From a virus, in IMG/VR virus record IMGVR_UViG_3300032605_000016, positions 1 to 60,156 of that record: a stretch of DNA of 60,156 bases; one strand, 5' to 3'. Shown here one piece after another: positions 8,746-16,959 of this stretch (position 1 is the stretch's first letter; every line of letters starts with the position of its first letter). The notes below the pieces were generated by a model. That model made no database searches, was not told the origin of the DNA, and saw only the letters and a program-made list of their open reading frames with translations. The position numbers and the translations under genes were made by a program.

Positions 8746-9797
8746 CCGTTTTTTTAGTCGATCTAGAAAGTGTTTCCACTCGTTATACCTGCGAGTGGAA
8801 AACTCACTTACCTAACCTTCTTAGAAAGAGAGGACACGATGTTCAAATTATCGCTGGCCCTGAGGATATTCCTAAAGCCACTACTCCTGGTGCTTTTCTT
8901 AATTTTGGTGGCACCAATATATACAAGGCTAATCAAGTTGAGCAGATGGGCCGTTTATTTTGCTCCGGAGCAGTTAATCCTGGTGATCATTTCATTTTTA
9001 CTGATGCTTGGCATCCTGGCATCATAAACTTAAAATACATGAGCGAGTTGTTACAGATTCCTGTAACCACACATGGCTTATGGCATGCTGGCAGTTATGA
9101 TCCTCAAGACTTTCTTGGACGCTTAGTTGGAGATAAGCCATGGGTGCGTCACGCTGAAAAGAGTTATTTCTTTTCATACGACCACAACTACTTTGCTACA
9201 GATTTTCATATCAAAATGTTTGCTAAAAACTTATTTGATGTAGAAGATAATGGTACCAATCCTTATGTAACACAAACAGGATGGCCCATGGAGTATATGG
9301 AAGCTGAACTGGCTCCTTATAAGAATTTAAAAAAGCGTGACTTAATCTTATTTCCACATCGTATTGCTCCAGAAAAACAAGTAGACATTTTTAAAGATTT
9401 GGCTACACACTTACCACAATATGAATTCGTTGTTTGTCAAGAACAAGAACTTACTAAACATGAATATCACACATTGTTGGGCGAAGCTAAGATTGTGTTC
9501 TCTGCTAACTTACAAGAAACACTTGGCATTAGCTGTTACGAAGGCGCATTACTAGGAGCCATTCCCCTAGTTCCGGATCGATTAAGTTATACTGAAATGT
9601 ATTATAATCATTTCAAATATCCTAGTATATGGACTGAAAGTTATGAAGCGTATAATGTTTATCGTCCAGACTTATGTAAGGTTATTATAGAAGATATGGA
9701 ATCATATGATGTTCGAATTCCATATATCGAAAAACAAGCCAAGGATCTTTCTGAAAACTTCTTTTCGGCTACAAATCTGTTAAAAAATATTACATAG
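8742..9797 (+). CDS. GT-B-fold glycosyltransferase
   Basis: 351 residues starting at a TTG that overlaps the upstream stop. The C-terminal half follows the GT4 plan: RDLILFPHRIAPEKQ (donor-domain start, about 200), LPQYEFVVCQEQ, then SANLQETLGISCYEGALLGAIPLVPD with the ExxxxGxxxxE-type nucleotide-sugar loop near 260-285. The N-terminal half would bind the acceptor, which is unknown. Candidates are a hypermodified DNA base, a virion protein or a host surface glycan. The surrounding sugar genes make a dedicated donor plausible. Confidence 0.75.
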   Translation: MTVFLVDLESVSTRYTCEWKTHLPNLLRKRGHDVQIIAGPEDIPKATTPGAFLNFGGTNIYKANQVEQMGRLFCSGAVNPGDHFIFTDAWHPGIINLKYMSELLQIPVTTHGLWHAGSYDPQDFLGRLVGDKPWVRHAEKSYFFSYDHNYFATDFHIKMFAKNLFDVEDNGTNPYVTQTGWPMEYMEAELAPYKNLKKRDLILFPHRIAPEKQVDIFKDLATHLPQYEFVVCQEQELTKHEYHTLLGEAKIVFSANLQETLGISCYEGALLGAIPLVPDRLSYTEMYYNHFKYPSIWTESYEAYNVYRPDLCKVIIEDMESYDVRIPYIEKQAKDLSENFFSATNLLKNIT

Positions 9798-9800
9798 TAA

Positions 9801-9829
9801 TTGACTTAAACCTAAATAACCTTTATAAT
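9801..9829 (+). promoter_or_regulatory. Sigma70-like promoter with CCTAAATA spacer element
   Basis: TTGACT 9801-9806, 17-bp spacer, TATAAT 9824-9829. CCTAAATA lies at 9811-9818. The ATG at 9840 is only 10 nt past the -10 box, so the transcript would have a leader of a few bases at most. Confidence 0.75.
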
Positions 9830-9839
9830 AAAAGCATAT

Positions 9840-10238
9840 ATGATACTAACAGAACAATTTGAGCGTATAACTTCTAACGAAACTGAGCATACTTTGTTAT
9901 ATGAATCTGACAACTTATACATTGTATGGGTTGCTAAAAAGGATGATCCTAAATTAAAAGGGTTTGTTGATTCAATCGATGAAGAATACTATGCTTGGCG
10001 TTCTACACTACATGGCGCTTCCAAAAGAGGTTCTAAACTTGCTAACGCGGAAACAGAAAGTGAAGAAGTTAGAGGCTATATCTATGGCGTTACAACTGAC
10101 CAAATGGATATGTTTGAAAAGATTGCGCTTATGCCATCAATGAGATATGGCTATAGATTTGAAAAGTTAGACATAAATCAAATGAAAGAACAAGAGCAAC
10201 AAGAAATTATTGACAGATTATCAGAGGAAAACGAATGA
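9840..10238 (+). CDS. Hypothetical acidic protein upstream of folE
   Basis: 132 residues, acidic, no signal or membrane segment. ILTEQFERI begins it and a glutamine/glutamate-rich tail (MKEQEQQEIIDRLSEENE) ends it. It is the first gene after a strong promoter and overlaps folE by 4 nt (ATGA). No family recognised. Co-expression with folE and queD hints at the deazaguanine pathway but proves nothing. Confidence 0.6.
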   Translation: MILTEQFERITSNETEHTLLYESDNLYIVWVAKKDDPKLKGFVDSIDEEYYAWRSTLHGASKRGSKLANAETESEEVRGYIYGVTTDQMDMFEKIALMPSMRYGYRFEKLDINQMKEQEQQEIIDRLSEENE

Positions 10239-11035
10239 CATCATTTACAACAGAAGATAGAGAAAACGCTAAGAAATTAGTAGAAGAAGCACCGTATCAT
10301 CCTGGCTACGAAGATGCCGCAATGATGATGAGCGACAAAGGGTACGAAGAAGCAACCTTAGCCGATGCTATCCGTTTTAATATGAAACGCGATAAGAAAC
10401 GCTTCTGGGCTGGGGATAACATTAGTGAGTATGTAGTCGGGCACAGAGATGAATTAATTGCTAATGCCACTATAGCATTTGAAGGTGTACTAGACGCATT
10501 GCTTATTGATCGCGAAAATGATCCCAACAGTAAAGGCACAGCTAAAAGATTAGCTAAGATGTATTTTAACGAAATTATGGCAGGGCGATATGAGCCGGCT
10601 CCAGATTGTACAGCGTTTCCAAATAATTCAGAGGATAGATATGAAGGTATGTTGGTTGTTCGCAGTGAATTGCGTAGTATGTGTAGTCATCATCATCAGC
10701 CAGTTAGTGGGGTTGCCTATATCGGGATCATCGCTGCCAACAAGCTCATTGGTCTTTCTAAGTATACAAGGATTGCTCAATGGTGTGCTCGCCGTGGGAC
10801 TTTACAAGAGGAACTATGTAATGACATCGCTAAAGAAATAATGAAAGCAACTGATAGTAAAGACGTAGGTGTATATATACAGGCTGTTCACGGTTGTTGC
10901 GAAAATAGAGGTATTATGGCACACTCTAGTCTGACACAGACTACTGTATTGCGTGGAGCATTTAATGAAGATGCTGGCACTAAGAAAGAGTTTATGGACA
11001 ATATCAAACTACAACAGGACTTTGCCCCGAGATGA
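10235..11035 (+). CDS. folE: GTP cyclohydrolase I
   Basis: Opens GTP to dihydroneopterin triphosphate, the first step towards preQ0. 266 residues, about 40 longer than E. coli FolE (222) because of an N-terminal extension. Zinc and catalytic signatures are present: MCSHHHQPVSG (C150, H152, H153), GLSKYTRIAQWCARRGTLQEEL, and HGCCENRGIM (Cys 221/222), then TTVLRGAF. The family normally has CEHH, here CSHH. The enzyme would be soluble and decameric by family. It is coupled to its neighbour, with queD downstream. Confidence 0.92.
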   Translation: MTSFTTEDRENAKKLVEEAPYHPGYEDAAMMMSDKGYEEATLADAIRFNMKRDKKRFWAGDNISEYVVGHRDELIANATIAFEGVLDALLIDRENDPNSKGTAKRLAKMYFNEIMAGRYEPAPDCTAFPNNSEDRYEGMLVVRSELRSMCSHHHQPVSGVAYIGIIAANKLIGLSKYTRIAQWCARRGTLQEELCNDIAKEIMKATDSKDVGVYIQAVHGCCENRGIMAHSSLTQTTVLRGAFNEDAGTKKEFMDNIKLQQDFAPR

Positions 11036-11109
11036 TTGAACAGATACTACACGAAATTTATATATATTGGATTATGTTTGTCGCATTTATACAATATCTT
11101 TTTTCGTAA
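11032..11109 (+). CDS. Possible 25-residue hydrophobic peptide
   Basis: ATG overlapping the folE stop (ATGA) opens a 25-codon frame rich in I, Y, F and L that could form one membrane helix. It is too short for coding statistics, and the coupling is the only support. It may be a chance frame between folE and the next gene. Confidence 0.3.
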   Translation: MIEQILHEIYIYWIMFVAFIQYLFS

Positions 11110-11119
11110 TAATAAAAAT

Positions 11120-11296
11120 ATGATCATTGAACTTATAGGAACTTGGTTAATTGTAGGATTCTTTAGTGCCATTGGTTGGAATGTGGCCGACGAAACAGTT
11201 AACAAACCATATGTTGATCCATACCTTGCTAAAAAGATGGGTACTACCGAAAAGCCAGTAGCTCCTGCTGCTACACCAGAATCTGATAATAAATAG
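11120..11296 (+). CDS. Small single-pass membrane protein
   Basis: 58 residues from ATG 11120. Residues 1-20 (MIIELIGTWLIVGFFSAIGW) are a hydrophobic segment, followed by a polar tail with TEKPVAPAATPESDNK. An upstream in-frame TTG at 11036 would add an unlikely 28-residue extension across folE's end, so the ATG is preferred. Function unknown. Confidence 0.55.
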   Translation: MIIELIGTWLIVGFFSAIGWNVADETVNKPYVDPYLAKKMGTTEKPVAPAATPESDNK

Positions 11297-11373
11297 TTTC
11301 AACCGGTCTTTTGAGCATCATCCCGGTATACAAATTCTGCTGCCTATGCTATAATCTAACATAGGAGAAATAA

Positions 11374-11877
11374 ATGGCAAACCAAGCAATACAATACAAA
11401 TACACAAGTACTAAAGAATATCATGACGCATTTCCTTGCGCTTATCGTCAATGGAGAGCTGATAGTCATTGTAATTTAATTCATGGCTATTCATTTAGTA
11501 TGAAGTTTTATTTTGGTACAAATGATTTAGATGTACGCAACTGGGCAGCCGATTACGGTGGACTTAAAGAATTGAAATCGGTATTAGAGTCACAGTTTGA
11601 CCATACATTGTTAGTAGCAGAAGATGATCCGGAACTTGACTTTTATAAAGAAATGGAAAAACGCAATCTTGCTAAACTAACCATTCTTCCTAAATTAGGT
11701 TGTGAAGGCCTAGCTGATCAACTTTACAAATATGTTAACGGAGTTTACATACCTGATATGTGGGGACAATCCGAAGCTGACCGCTTATGGTGCTATCGTG
11801 TAGAAGTTCGCGAAACAATGTCTAACATGGCGTATCGCGAAGGACACAGGGAATGGAATGAAGACCTCTTCGCCTAA
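11374..11877 (+). CDS. queD: 6-carboxytetrahydropterin synthase-like protein (QueD)
   Basis: Second step of preQ0 synthesis, acting on the FolE product. 167 residues. The T-fold hallmarks are there: an N-terminal zinc region AYRQWRADSHCNLIHGYSF (H32, C33, H37), ADYGGLKELKSVLESQFDHTLL with the Asp-His pair (D76, H77), and a last strand with VEVRETMSN carrying the substrate-binding glutamate. Two usual zinc histidines differ: AHR is AYR and HGH is HGY; H32 may compensate. A strong AGGAG site lies before the ATG. It overlaps the MazG-like gene by 20 nt. Confidence 0.8.
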   Translation: MANQAIQYKYTSTKEYHDAFPCAYRQWRADSHCNLIHGYSFSMKFYFGTNDLDVRNWAADYGGLKELKSVLESQFDHTLLVAEDDPELDFYKEMEKRNLAKLTILPKLGCEGLADQLYKYVNGVYIPDMWGQSEADRLWCYRVEVRETMSNMAYREGHREWNEDLFA

Positions 11878-12142
11878 AATTAACGAAATTTTAGACATTC
11901 TACAAGAAGAGTGTGCTGAAGTTATTCAAGCTATAAGCAAGTGCCGCAGATTTGGGATAGAAGGAGAAAATCTCAAATCTGGGCGCACTCAACGCGAAGA
12001 ATTGATACAAGAATTAGGCGATGTCACTTTATTAATTGAATTACTCAAAGCTCACGAACTATTTACTGAGAAAGAACTACACGATGCTACCTTAAAAAAG
12101 TCAGCTAAGTTAGTTACATGGTCCACTATCTACAAAGATTAA
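11858..12142 (+). CDS. MazG-like nucleotide pyrophosphohydrolase
   Basis: 94 residues. EECAEVIQAISKC (about 17-29) and ELIQELGDVTLLIELL (about 48-63) give the EExxE...ExxD metal site of all-alpha NTP pyrophosphatases. Phage MazG-like enzymes hydrolyse NTPs or dNTPs, or alarmones, to NMP and pyrophosphate. The start lies inside the end of queD, so translation is coupled. A second member of this superfamily is at 24957. Confidence 0.8.
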   Translation: MKTSSPKINEILDILQEECAEVIQAISKCRRFGIEGENLKSGRTQREELIQELGDVTLLIELLKAHELFTEKELHDATLKKSAKLVTWSTIYKD

Positions 12143-12201
12143 GAAAATTATTAAGTACCTATATTATCCAGTAAATAGTACAAACTGTACAAAGGATAAC
12201 A

Positions 12202-13029
12202 ATGGCCCAGTCCAAAAACGATTATAAAATAGCGGTAATGCTTCCTACAAGAGGCAGAACTACAGCATTAAAATTAAGTATTATTAGTGTTTTTAACAGA
12301 GTACTTGATATTGACGGGGTCCAATTATTATTAGCATTTGATAATGATGATGAAGTTGGATTAAAATATTTTTCCGAATCAATCCAGCCTTGGATGGAAC
12401 AAAAAGGAATTCATTATACTGTAATGGTATTTGAACCAATGGGTTATGTTGGATTAAATCGTTACTATAATGGCTTAGCCGCACAAGCATCAGCTGATTG
12501 GTTGTTTGTTTGGAATGACGATGCTTTGATGGAAACTACAGGTTGGGATAAAATTATCACTGATCATACTGGTGAATTCAAACTACTTAAAATCCATGTT
12601 CATCGCGAACATCCATATTCTATTTTCCCTATTGTTCCTAAAGAATGGTATGACTTATTTGGATTCTTCTCACGTCATCAAATGATTGATGCTGAGTTAA
12701 GTCAAATTGCTTATATGCTTGACATTATGGAAATTGTAGAAATTTACGCTACACACGATAGACATGACTTAACTGGTAGCAACGCAGACCTTACATTTAA
12801 AAATCGTGAGGTATTAGAAGGTAATCCTAGTAGTCCAAAAGATTTCCATCATCCTTCATATGGCAATGGCAGATTAGTTGACGCTGAAAAGATTGCTTCT
12901 TATCTAGTGTCAAAAGGTAAAGACCTTTCTTTCTGGCAAAATGTAAAACTAGGTCAACAGGATCCTTGGGAAAAACTTAAAAAGAATGATATTAATAAAC
13001 AAATGATACAAACTCCGGTAAAAAGATAA
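12202..13029 (+). CDS. GT-A-fold (family 2-like) glycosyltransferase
   Basis: 275 residues. AVMLPTRGRTTALKLSI begins the nucleotide-binding fold, LLLAFDNDDEV follows, and WLFVWNDDALMETTGWD holds an acidic cluster like the DxD metal site. LAAQASADWLFVWNDD is close to the family-2 pattern. No membrane helix, so it is cytoplasmic. AAAGGATAACA precedes the ATG, and a GTAC-rich inverted repeat sits just upstream at 12178-12192. Donor and acceptor unknown; it starts the methyltransferase/cupin/SDR run. Confidence 0.8.
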   Translation: MAQSKNDYKIAVMLPTRGRTTALKLSIISVFNRVLDIDGVQLLLAFDNDDEVGLKYFSESIQPWMEQKGIHYTVMVFEPMGYVGLNRYYNGLAAQASADWLFVWNDDALMETTGWDKIITDHTGEFKLLKIHVHREHPYSIFPIVPKEWYDLFGFFSRHQMIDAELSQIAYMLDIMEIVEIYATHDRHDLTGSNADLTFKNREVLEGNPSSPKDFHHPSYGNGRLVDAEKIASYLVSKGKDLSFWQNVKLGQQDPWEKLKKNDINKQMIQTPVKR

Positions 13030-14258
13030 TGAGTAAAATAACTGAAAGCACCCACTTAGATCGCTGTTTAATTACAGGCGAGTTTGTTACAAAAATTTTA
13101 GACTTCGGGCAACACGCTTATGCTGATACATTCATTGCTGAAGATCAGCTTCATATGTCTGAACCAGTATTTCCACTACAACTACATTTAAATTCTAGTT
13201 CAGGGCAAATCCAATTAGGATTCGTTAGCGATGCCGAAGATCGTTATAACTTATACAGTTATAGCTATACATCGTCAAATTCAAAAACTGCCAGAGATCA
13301 CTGGGATGAATATGCTTCTACTATCAAAAGCAAATACAACACTGAGGGATTGGTTGTAGAGATTGGTAGTAACGATGCTTACTTAATTAAACAATTTCAA
13401 GATACAGATACCAAAGTACTTGGGATCGATTCTTCCCAAACTATGTGCGATATTGCCAAAGAAAAAGGAGTCGACTCATTAGCTGCTTTATTCAATATTG
13501 ATACAGCAGTTGAAGTTGCCGAAGAACATGGCAAGGCTTCGGTAATTATAGCTAACAATGTATTCAATCATGCTAACGATCCTGTTAACTTTGCTTCGGG
13601 AGTTTCACAGTTATTAGATAAAGATGGTATATTTGTATTTGAGTTACCGTACTGGGCAAGTATGATTGAAAGTGGTCGATTCGTAGATATGGTTTATCAC
13701 GAACACATTTCTTACTTTACTATTAAGAGTGCTTGGAACTTGCTACAGCAAGTTGGTTTAGATATTGTAGATTTTGATATAGTTGATTATCATGGCGGCA
13801 GTATTAGAGTTATTGCTAAACATACTACTAACAACGGAATGCCATTCTTGGTTCGTGGTGCTATCGAAAACGAAACTGCTATGGGTTTGTTTGATACTAC
13901 TTTCTATACCAAATTACAAGACAAGTTTGAAAAGCAACGCAATGCGTGGCTACTTAACTTTTATCAAATTTTAGCAGATGAACCTGATGCTGTTATTATT
14001 GGTGTTGGGGCGGCAGCCAAAGCTAATACTTGGTTAAACTGGCACAAACTAGATAAAACAGTATTAACTTGTATTACAGATGCTAGTCAATTTAAACAAG
14101 GCAAATACACACCATTAACTCGTATTCCTATTCGTAGCGATGACGAGTTTGCTAAACACGAAAAACCATACGCATTAGTACTAAGCTGGAATATCGGAGA
14201 GCCACTAAAGAAAGCTCTATTAAGCATCAACCCTAACACAAGGTTTATATCACAATGA
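13029..14258 (+). CDS. Sugar C-methyltransferase-like protein (three-domain)
   Basis: 409 residues with the layout of NDP-sugar C-methyltransferases: an N-terminal domain (C13 and GEFVTKILDFG, though the usual four-cysteine zinc site is reduced), a central SAM-binding domain with VVEIGSNDAYLIKQF (about 110-124) and IIANNVFNHANDPVNF, and a C-terminal domain with VIIGVGAAAKANTWLNW (about 322-338), like the GAxxKGxT loop of this family. HEHISYFTIKS is also typical. It probably methylates a keto-sugar nucleotide. ATG overlaps the upstream stop. Confidence 0.82.
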   Translation: MSKITESTHLDRCLITGEFVTKILDFGQHAYADTFIAEDQLHMSEPVFPLQLHLNSSSGQIQLGFVSDAEDRYNLYSYSYTSSNSKTARDHWDEYASTIKSKYNTEGLVVEIGSNDAYLIKQFQDTDTKVLGIDSSQTMCDIAKEKGVDSLAALFNIDTAVEVAEEHGKASVIIANNVFNHANDPVNFASGVSQLLDKDGIFVFELPYWASMIESGRFVDMVYHEHISYFTIKSAWNLLQQVGLDIVDFDIVDYHGGSIRVIAKHTTNNGMPFLVRGAIENETAMGLFDTTFYTKLQDKFEKQRNAWLLNFYQILADEPDAVIIGVGAAAKANTWLNWHKLDKTVLTCITDASQFKQGKYTPLTRIPIRSDDEFAKHEKPYALVLSWNIGEPLKKALLSINPNTRFISQ

Positions 14259-14668
14259 GACATTACAACATTTATAACAATACAGAAGAAGGTTTAGGCA
14301 AACACGCAGACGACCGTGGTTCGATTACCGATATTTTTTACAAAGCAAATATGAATCATGCTTGTATTATTACTAACGCTCCTGGTGCTATTCGTGCTAA
14401 TCATTATCACAAACTTACTACGCAGTATACCTATGTGTTAGCTGGTACTTTACACTATTACTCTAAGCCTGTTGATAGTGATGAGCCAGCCGTTGGAATC
14501 ACTGCCGGTCCTGGGGATATGGTTATTAGCGAACCTAATGAGATCCACGGTATGGAAGCTGGTAGCGATGGCTGTGTGTTTATTGCTTTTGCTGAAGGCC
14601 CACGCGGTGGCGAAGATTACGAGAATGATACATTCCGTGTAGATTCTATTTTACCAAAACATGATTAA
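14255..14668 (+). CDS. Cupin / dTDP-sugar epimerase-like protein
   Basis: 137 residues. DDRGSITDIF, AIRANHYHKLTTQYTYVLAGTL and GDMVISEPNEIHGMEA form a two-motif cupin with metal or catalytic histidines (NHYH and IHG). Similar proteins isomerise or epimerise dTDP-keto-sugars, which suits the C-methyltransferase coupled upstream by ATGA overlap. Identity as a cupin is firm; the reaction is inferred. Confidence 0.78.
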   Translation: MRHYNIYNNTEEGLGKHADDRGSITDIFYKANMNHACIITNAPGAIRANHYHKLTTQYTYVLAGTLHYYSKPVDSDEPAVGITAGPGDMVISEPNEIHGMEAGSDGCVFIAFAEGPRGGEDYENDTFRVDSILPKHD

Positions 14669-15257
14669 ACGAGCAGTTATATTTGGATCTAATGGCGGCA
14701 TCGGTCAAGCTACCTGTGAAGCCTTCACTCGAGCCGGCTATATTGTCAAACCTATTAGCAAAAATCAAGTAAATTTTGTTTATTTAGATAGCGATATTAA
14801 AATACAAGAAATGTTATCAAGTAATGATCCAGATGTTATTGTAAATTGTGTAGGTCATTTCGATAAAACTAATAACGAAACACATTCAAATACATTTGAT
14901 ATAAACATTGGATCGAATTGGTCCATTATTCGTCATTACATTAGTAACGGTACTAAGAAACCTGTAAAGATTATTATGGTTGGATCTAGTGCGTATAAGT
15001 CAGGACGCAAAGACTACATTTTATACGCCGCCAGTAAAGCAGCACTATATAATGTATGGCAAGGTGCCTGTGAGTATTTTAAAGGCAGTGAAGTTACATT
15101 AGGATTAATTAATCCAGTACGCACACGCACTAAAATGATAGATATGAAAACTTCGGCTATATGTTTAGAACCCGAAGATGTGGCACAAGAAATATTAAGC
15201 ATGGCGTCAGCTCAGAGTAATCAACTAGTTGATATGAAATATCCAGAGGAGAATTGA
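14661..15257 (+). CDS. Short-chain dehydrogenase/reductase
   Basis: 198 residues, shorter than most SDRs (about 250). AVIFGSNGGIGQATCEAF carries the GxxxGxG cofactor loop, VNCVGHFD matches the NNAG position, a serine strand MVGSSAYKSG and then YAASKAAL gives the Y-x3-K catalytic pair. LGLINPVRTRTKM resembles the PG motif region. Part of the coupled sugar operon; substrate unknown. Confidence 0.8.
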   Translation: MIKRAVIFGSNGGIGQATCEAFTRAGYIVKPISKNQVNFVYLDSDIKIQEMLSSNDPDVIVNCVGHFDKTNNETHSNTFDINIGSNWSIIRHYISNGTKKPVKIIMVGSSAYKSGRKDYILYAASKAALYNVWQGACEYFKGSEVTLGLINPVRTRTKMIDMKTSAICLEPEDVAQEILSMASAQSNQLVDMKYPEEN

Positions 15258-16034
15258 ATGAAGATTGGTTTAATAGGAAAAGGCACAGTAGGCAAAGCAG
15301 TTTATGAAGGATTAAATCATTTGGGTCACCAAATGAGTTTCTTTGATCCAGCATACGAAGGATCAACACTTAATGATGTATTAGATACAGAATGTGTATT
15401 CATTTGTGTTCCTACTAACCAAGCGCCAAATGGTGATTGCGATACAAGTATTGTAGAAAAGGTAGTTGGCGAATTAAACGACGCTGGCTACAAAGGTTTA
15501 GTAGGACTTAAAAGTACTTGTGTTCCTGGTACTTGCGATAAGCTATCTGCCCAATACCCTAACTTGCGTATTTGCTCCGTTCCAGAATTTCTTCGTGCTA
15601 AAACAGCGTTAGCTGATTTTATGTACAATCATGATTTATTAGTAATTGGCAGTAATCGCGAAGAAGATTATATTATTGTTAAAGCTATCCATGGTAACTT
15701 GCCACAAAATGTTGCTTGTGTTAAGCCAGCAGAAGCAGAAGTTATCAAATACTTCAACAATGTAAATCATTCTGTACAAATTATTTTTGCTAATATTGCT
15801 TATGAAGTATGTAAAGCATTAGGCGCAGATTATAATAATGTTTACAATGCTATTACCAAGCGTGATTGTATTAATCCAGCATATTTGATGTGTAATGAAA
15901 ACTTGCGTGGCTTTGGCGGACATTGCTTGCCAAAAGATACAAGTGCGTGGGCTAACTTAGTTAAGAACTTAGGACTTGACTTCGCTATGATTGAAGCAAC
16001 TATTAAAGATAATGAGAAAATTGTAAATGGCTAA
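15258..16034 (+). CDS. UDP-sugar 6-dehydrogenase-like protein, short form
   Basis: 258 residues, against roughly 390-430 for UDP-glucose or GDP-mannose dehydrogenases. It has the NAD domain (IGLIGKGTVGKAVYEGL), FICVPTN, GLKSTCVPGTC, then EAEVIKYFNN and the catalytic-cysteine loop FGGHCLPKDTSAW near 217-229. The C-terminal UDP-binding domain is missing, and the frame ends by overlapping the epimerase gene. It may act on a smaller substrate or bind its sugar through a partner. The catalytic cysteine is intact, so it is probably not debris. Confidence 0.8.
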   Translation: MKIGLIGKGTVGKAVYEGLNHLGHQMSFFDPAYEGSTLNDVLDTECVFICVPTNQAPNGDCDTSIVEKVVGELNDAGYKGLVGLKSTCVPGTCDKLSAQYPNLRICSVPEFLRAKTALADFMYNHDLLVIGSNREEDYIIVKAIHGNLPQNVACVKPAEAEVIKYFNNVNHSVQIIFANIAYEVCKALGADYNNVYNAITKRDCINPAYLMCNENLRGFGGHCLPKDTSAWANLVKNLGLDFAMIEATIKDNEKIVNG

Positions 16035-16920
16035 AATTTTAATTACAGGCGCTAGCGGATTGCTAGGCACAGAATTTTGTAAACAACTTAAAGCCGCTGG
16101 CAATGAAGTATGGGCACTAGATAATCATAGTCGTAGTTCAAGTATTCCTGATTGTGATAAGTTTGTTGCCGCTGACTTAAATAACACAGTATTGTTTGAT
16201 GAATTATTGCCAACTGATTTTGATTACATTTATCACTATGGTGCTATTAACGGTACAACTAACTTTTACAAAATGCCTAACAAGGTATTAGAAAATAACT
16301 TTGTTTGCGATTTAAACATTTTCAATTTTGCTCGTAAATGTACTAATCTTAAGAGCTTAGTATATGCTTCGAGCAGTGAAATTGTAGCAGATGATCCTAC
16401 GAGTCCAGTTCCAGAGAATTCAGATGTGTTTATTAAAGATATACACAATGCTCGTTGGAGTTATCGTTTGGCTAAGATTACTAGTGAAAACTATTTGGCT
16501 AATTCGGACTTACCTTATGTTATGATCCGTTACTTTAATGTATATGGTGAAAACAGTAAACAAGGTCATTTCTTAGGTGACCAAATTAACAAGATTAAAA
16601 ACGGTATTTTCTCTGTAATCGGCGCACAAGAAACTCGTAGCTTCTGTCATGTATCAGATGCTATCCGTGCTAGTATCTATGTTGCCGAAAACACTACTCG
16701 TGAATTGGTTAATGTGGGCAATGACCGCGAGATTTCAATTGGTGATGCTGTTAAAGTTATTGCTACCGAATTAGGTCATCCAGACGCAGTATTTGAACAG
16801 TTACCAAGTATGCCAGGTTCTGTTGCTAATCGCCGTCCTGATATTACCAAACTTCGTTCGATTATGCCTGACTATAATCCTATGTCGTTTGAAGAAGGTA
16901 TTCGCCAAATTTTATCGTAA
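16027..16920 (+). CDS. NAD-dependent nucleotide-sugar epimerase/dehydratase
   Basis: 297 residues of the extended SDR type. ILITGASGLLGTEFCKQL (GxxGxxG), YHYGAINGTTNFY, VYASSSEIVAD for the Ser/Thr, and RWSYRLAKITSENY for the Y-x3-K pair. RYFNVYGENSKQGHF is the standard RxxNxYGP region. It likely epimerises or dehydrates an NDP-hexose made available by the coupled upstream dehydrogenase. Last gene before a new promoter. Confidence 0.85.
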   Translation: MAKILITGASGLLGTEFCKQLKAAGNEVWALDNHSRSSSIPDCDKFVAADLNNTVLFDELLPTDFDYIYHYGAINGTTNFYKMPNKVLENNFVCDLNIFNFARKCTNLKSLVYASSSEIVADDPTSPVPENSDVFIKDIHNARWSYRLAKITSENYLANSDLPYVMIRYFNVYGENSKQGHFLGDQINKIKNGIFSVIGAQETRSFCHVSDAIRASIYVAENTTRELVNVGNDREISIGDAVKVIATELGHPDAVFEQLPSMPGSVANRRPDITKLRSIMPDYNPMSFEEGIRQILS

Positions 16921-16924
16921 TAGC

Positions 16925-16953
16925 TTGACGACCTAAATACAAGTGTGTATAAT
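16925..16953 (+). promoter_or_regulatory. Sigma70-like promoter giving a leaderless transcript
   Basis: TTGACG 16925-16930, 17-bp spacer with CCTAAATA (16932-16939), TATAAT 16948-16953. Only 6 nt separate the -10 box from the ATG at 16960, so transcription should begin at about the start codon. Confidence 0.75.
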
Positions 16954-16959
16954 ACTTGT

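Noticed and set aside
8770-9027. 85-codon hydrophobic frame inside the GT-B gene
   Set aside because: It overlaps fully with the glycosyltransferase frame and has no ribosome site.
10590-10841. 83-codon frame inside folE
   Set aside because: It lies entirely within folE, whose motifs are convincing, in another frame.
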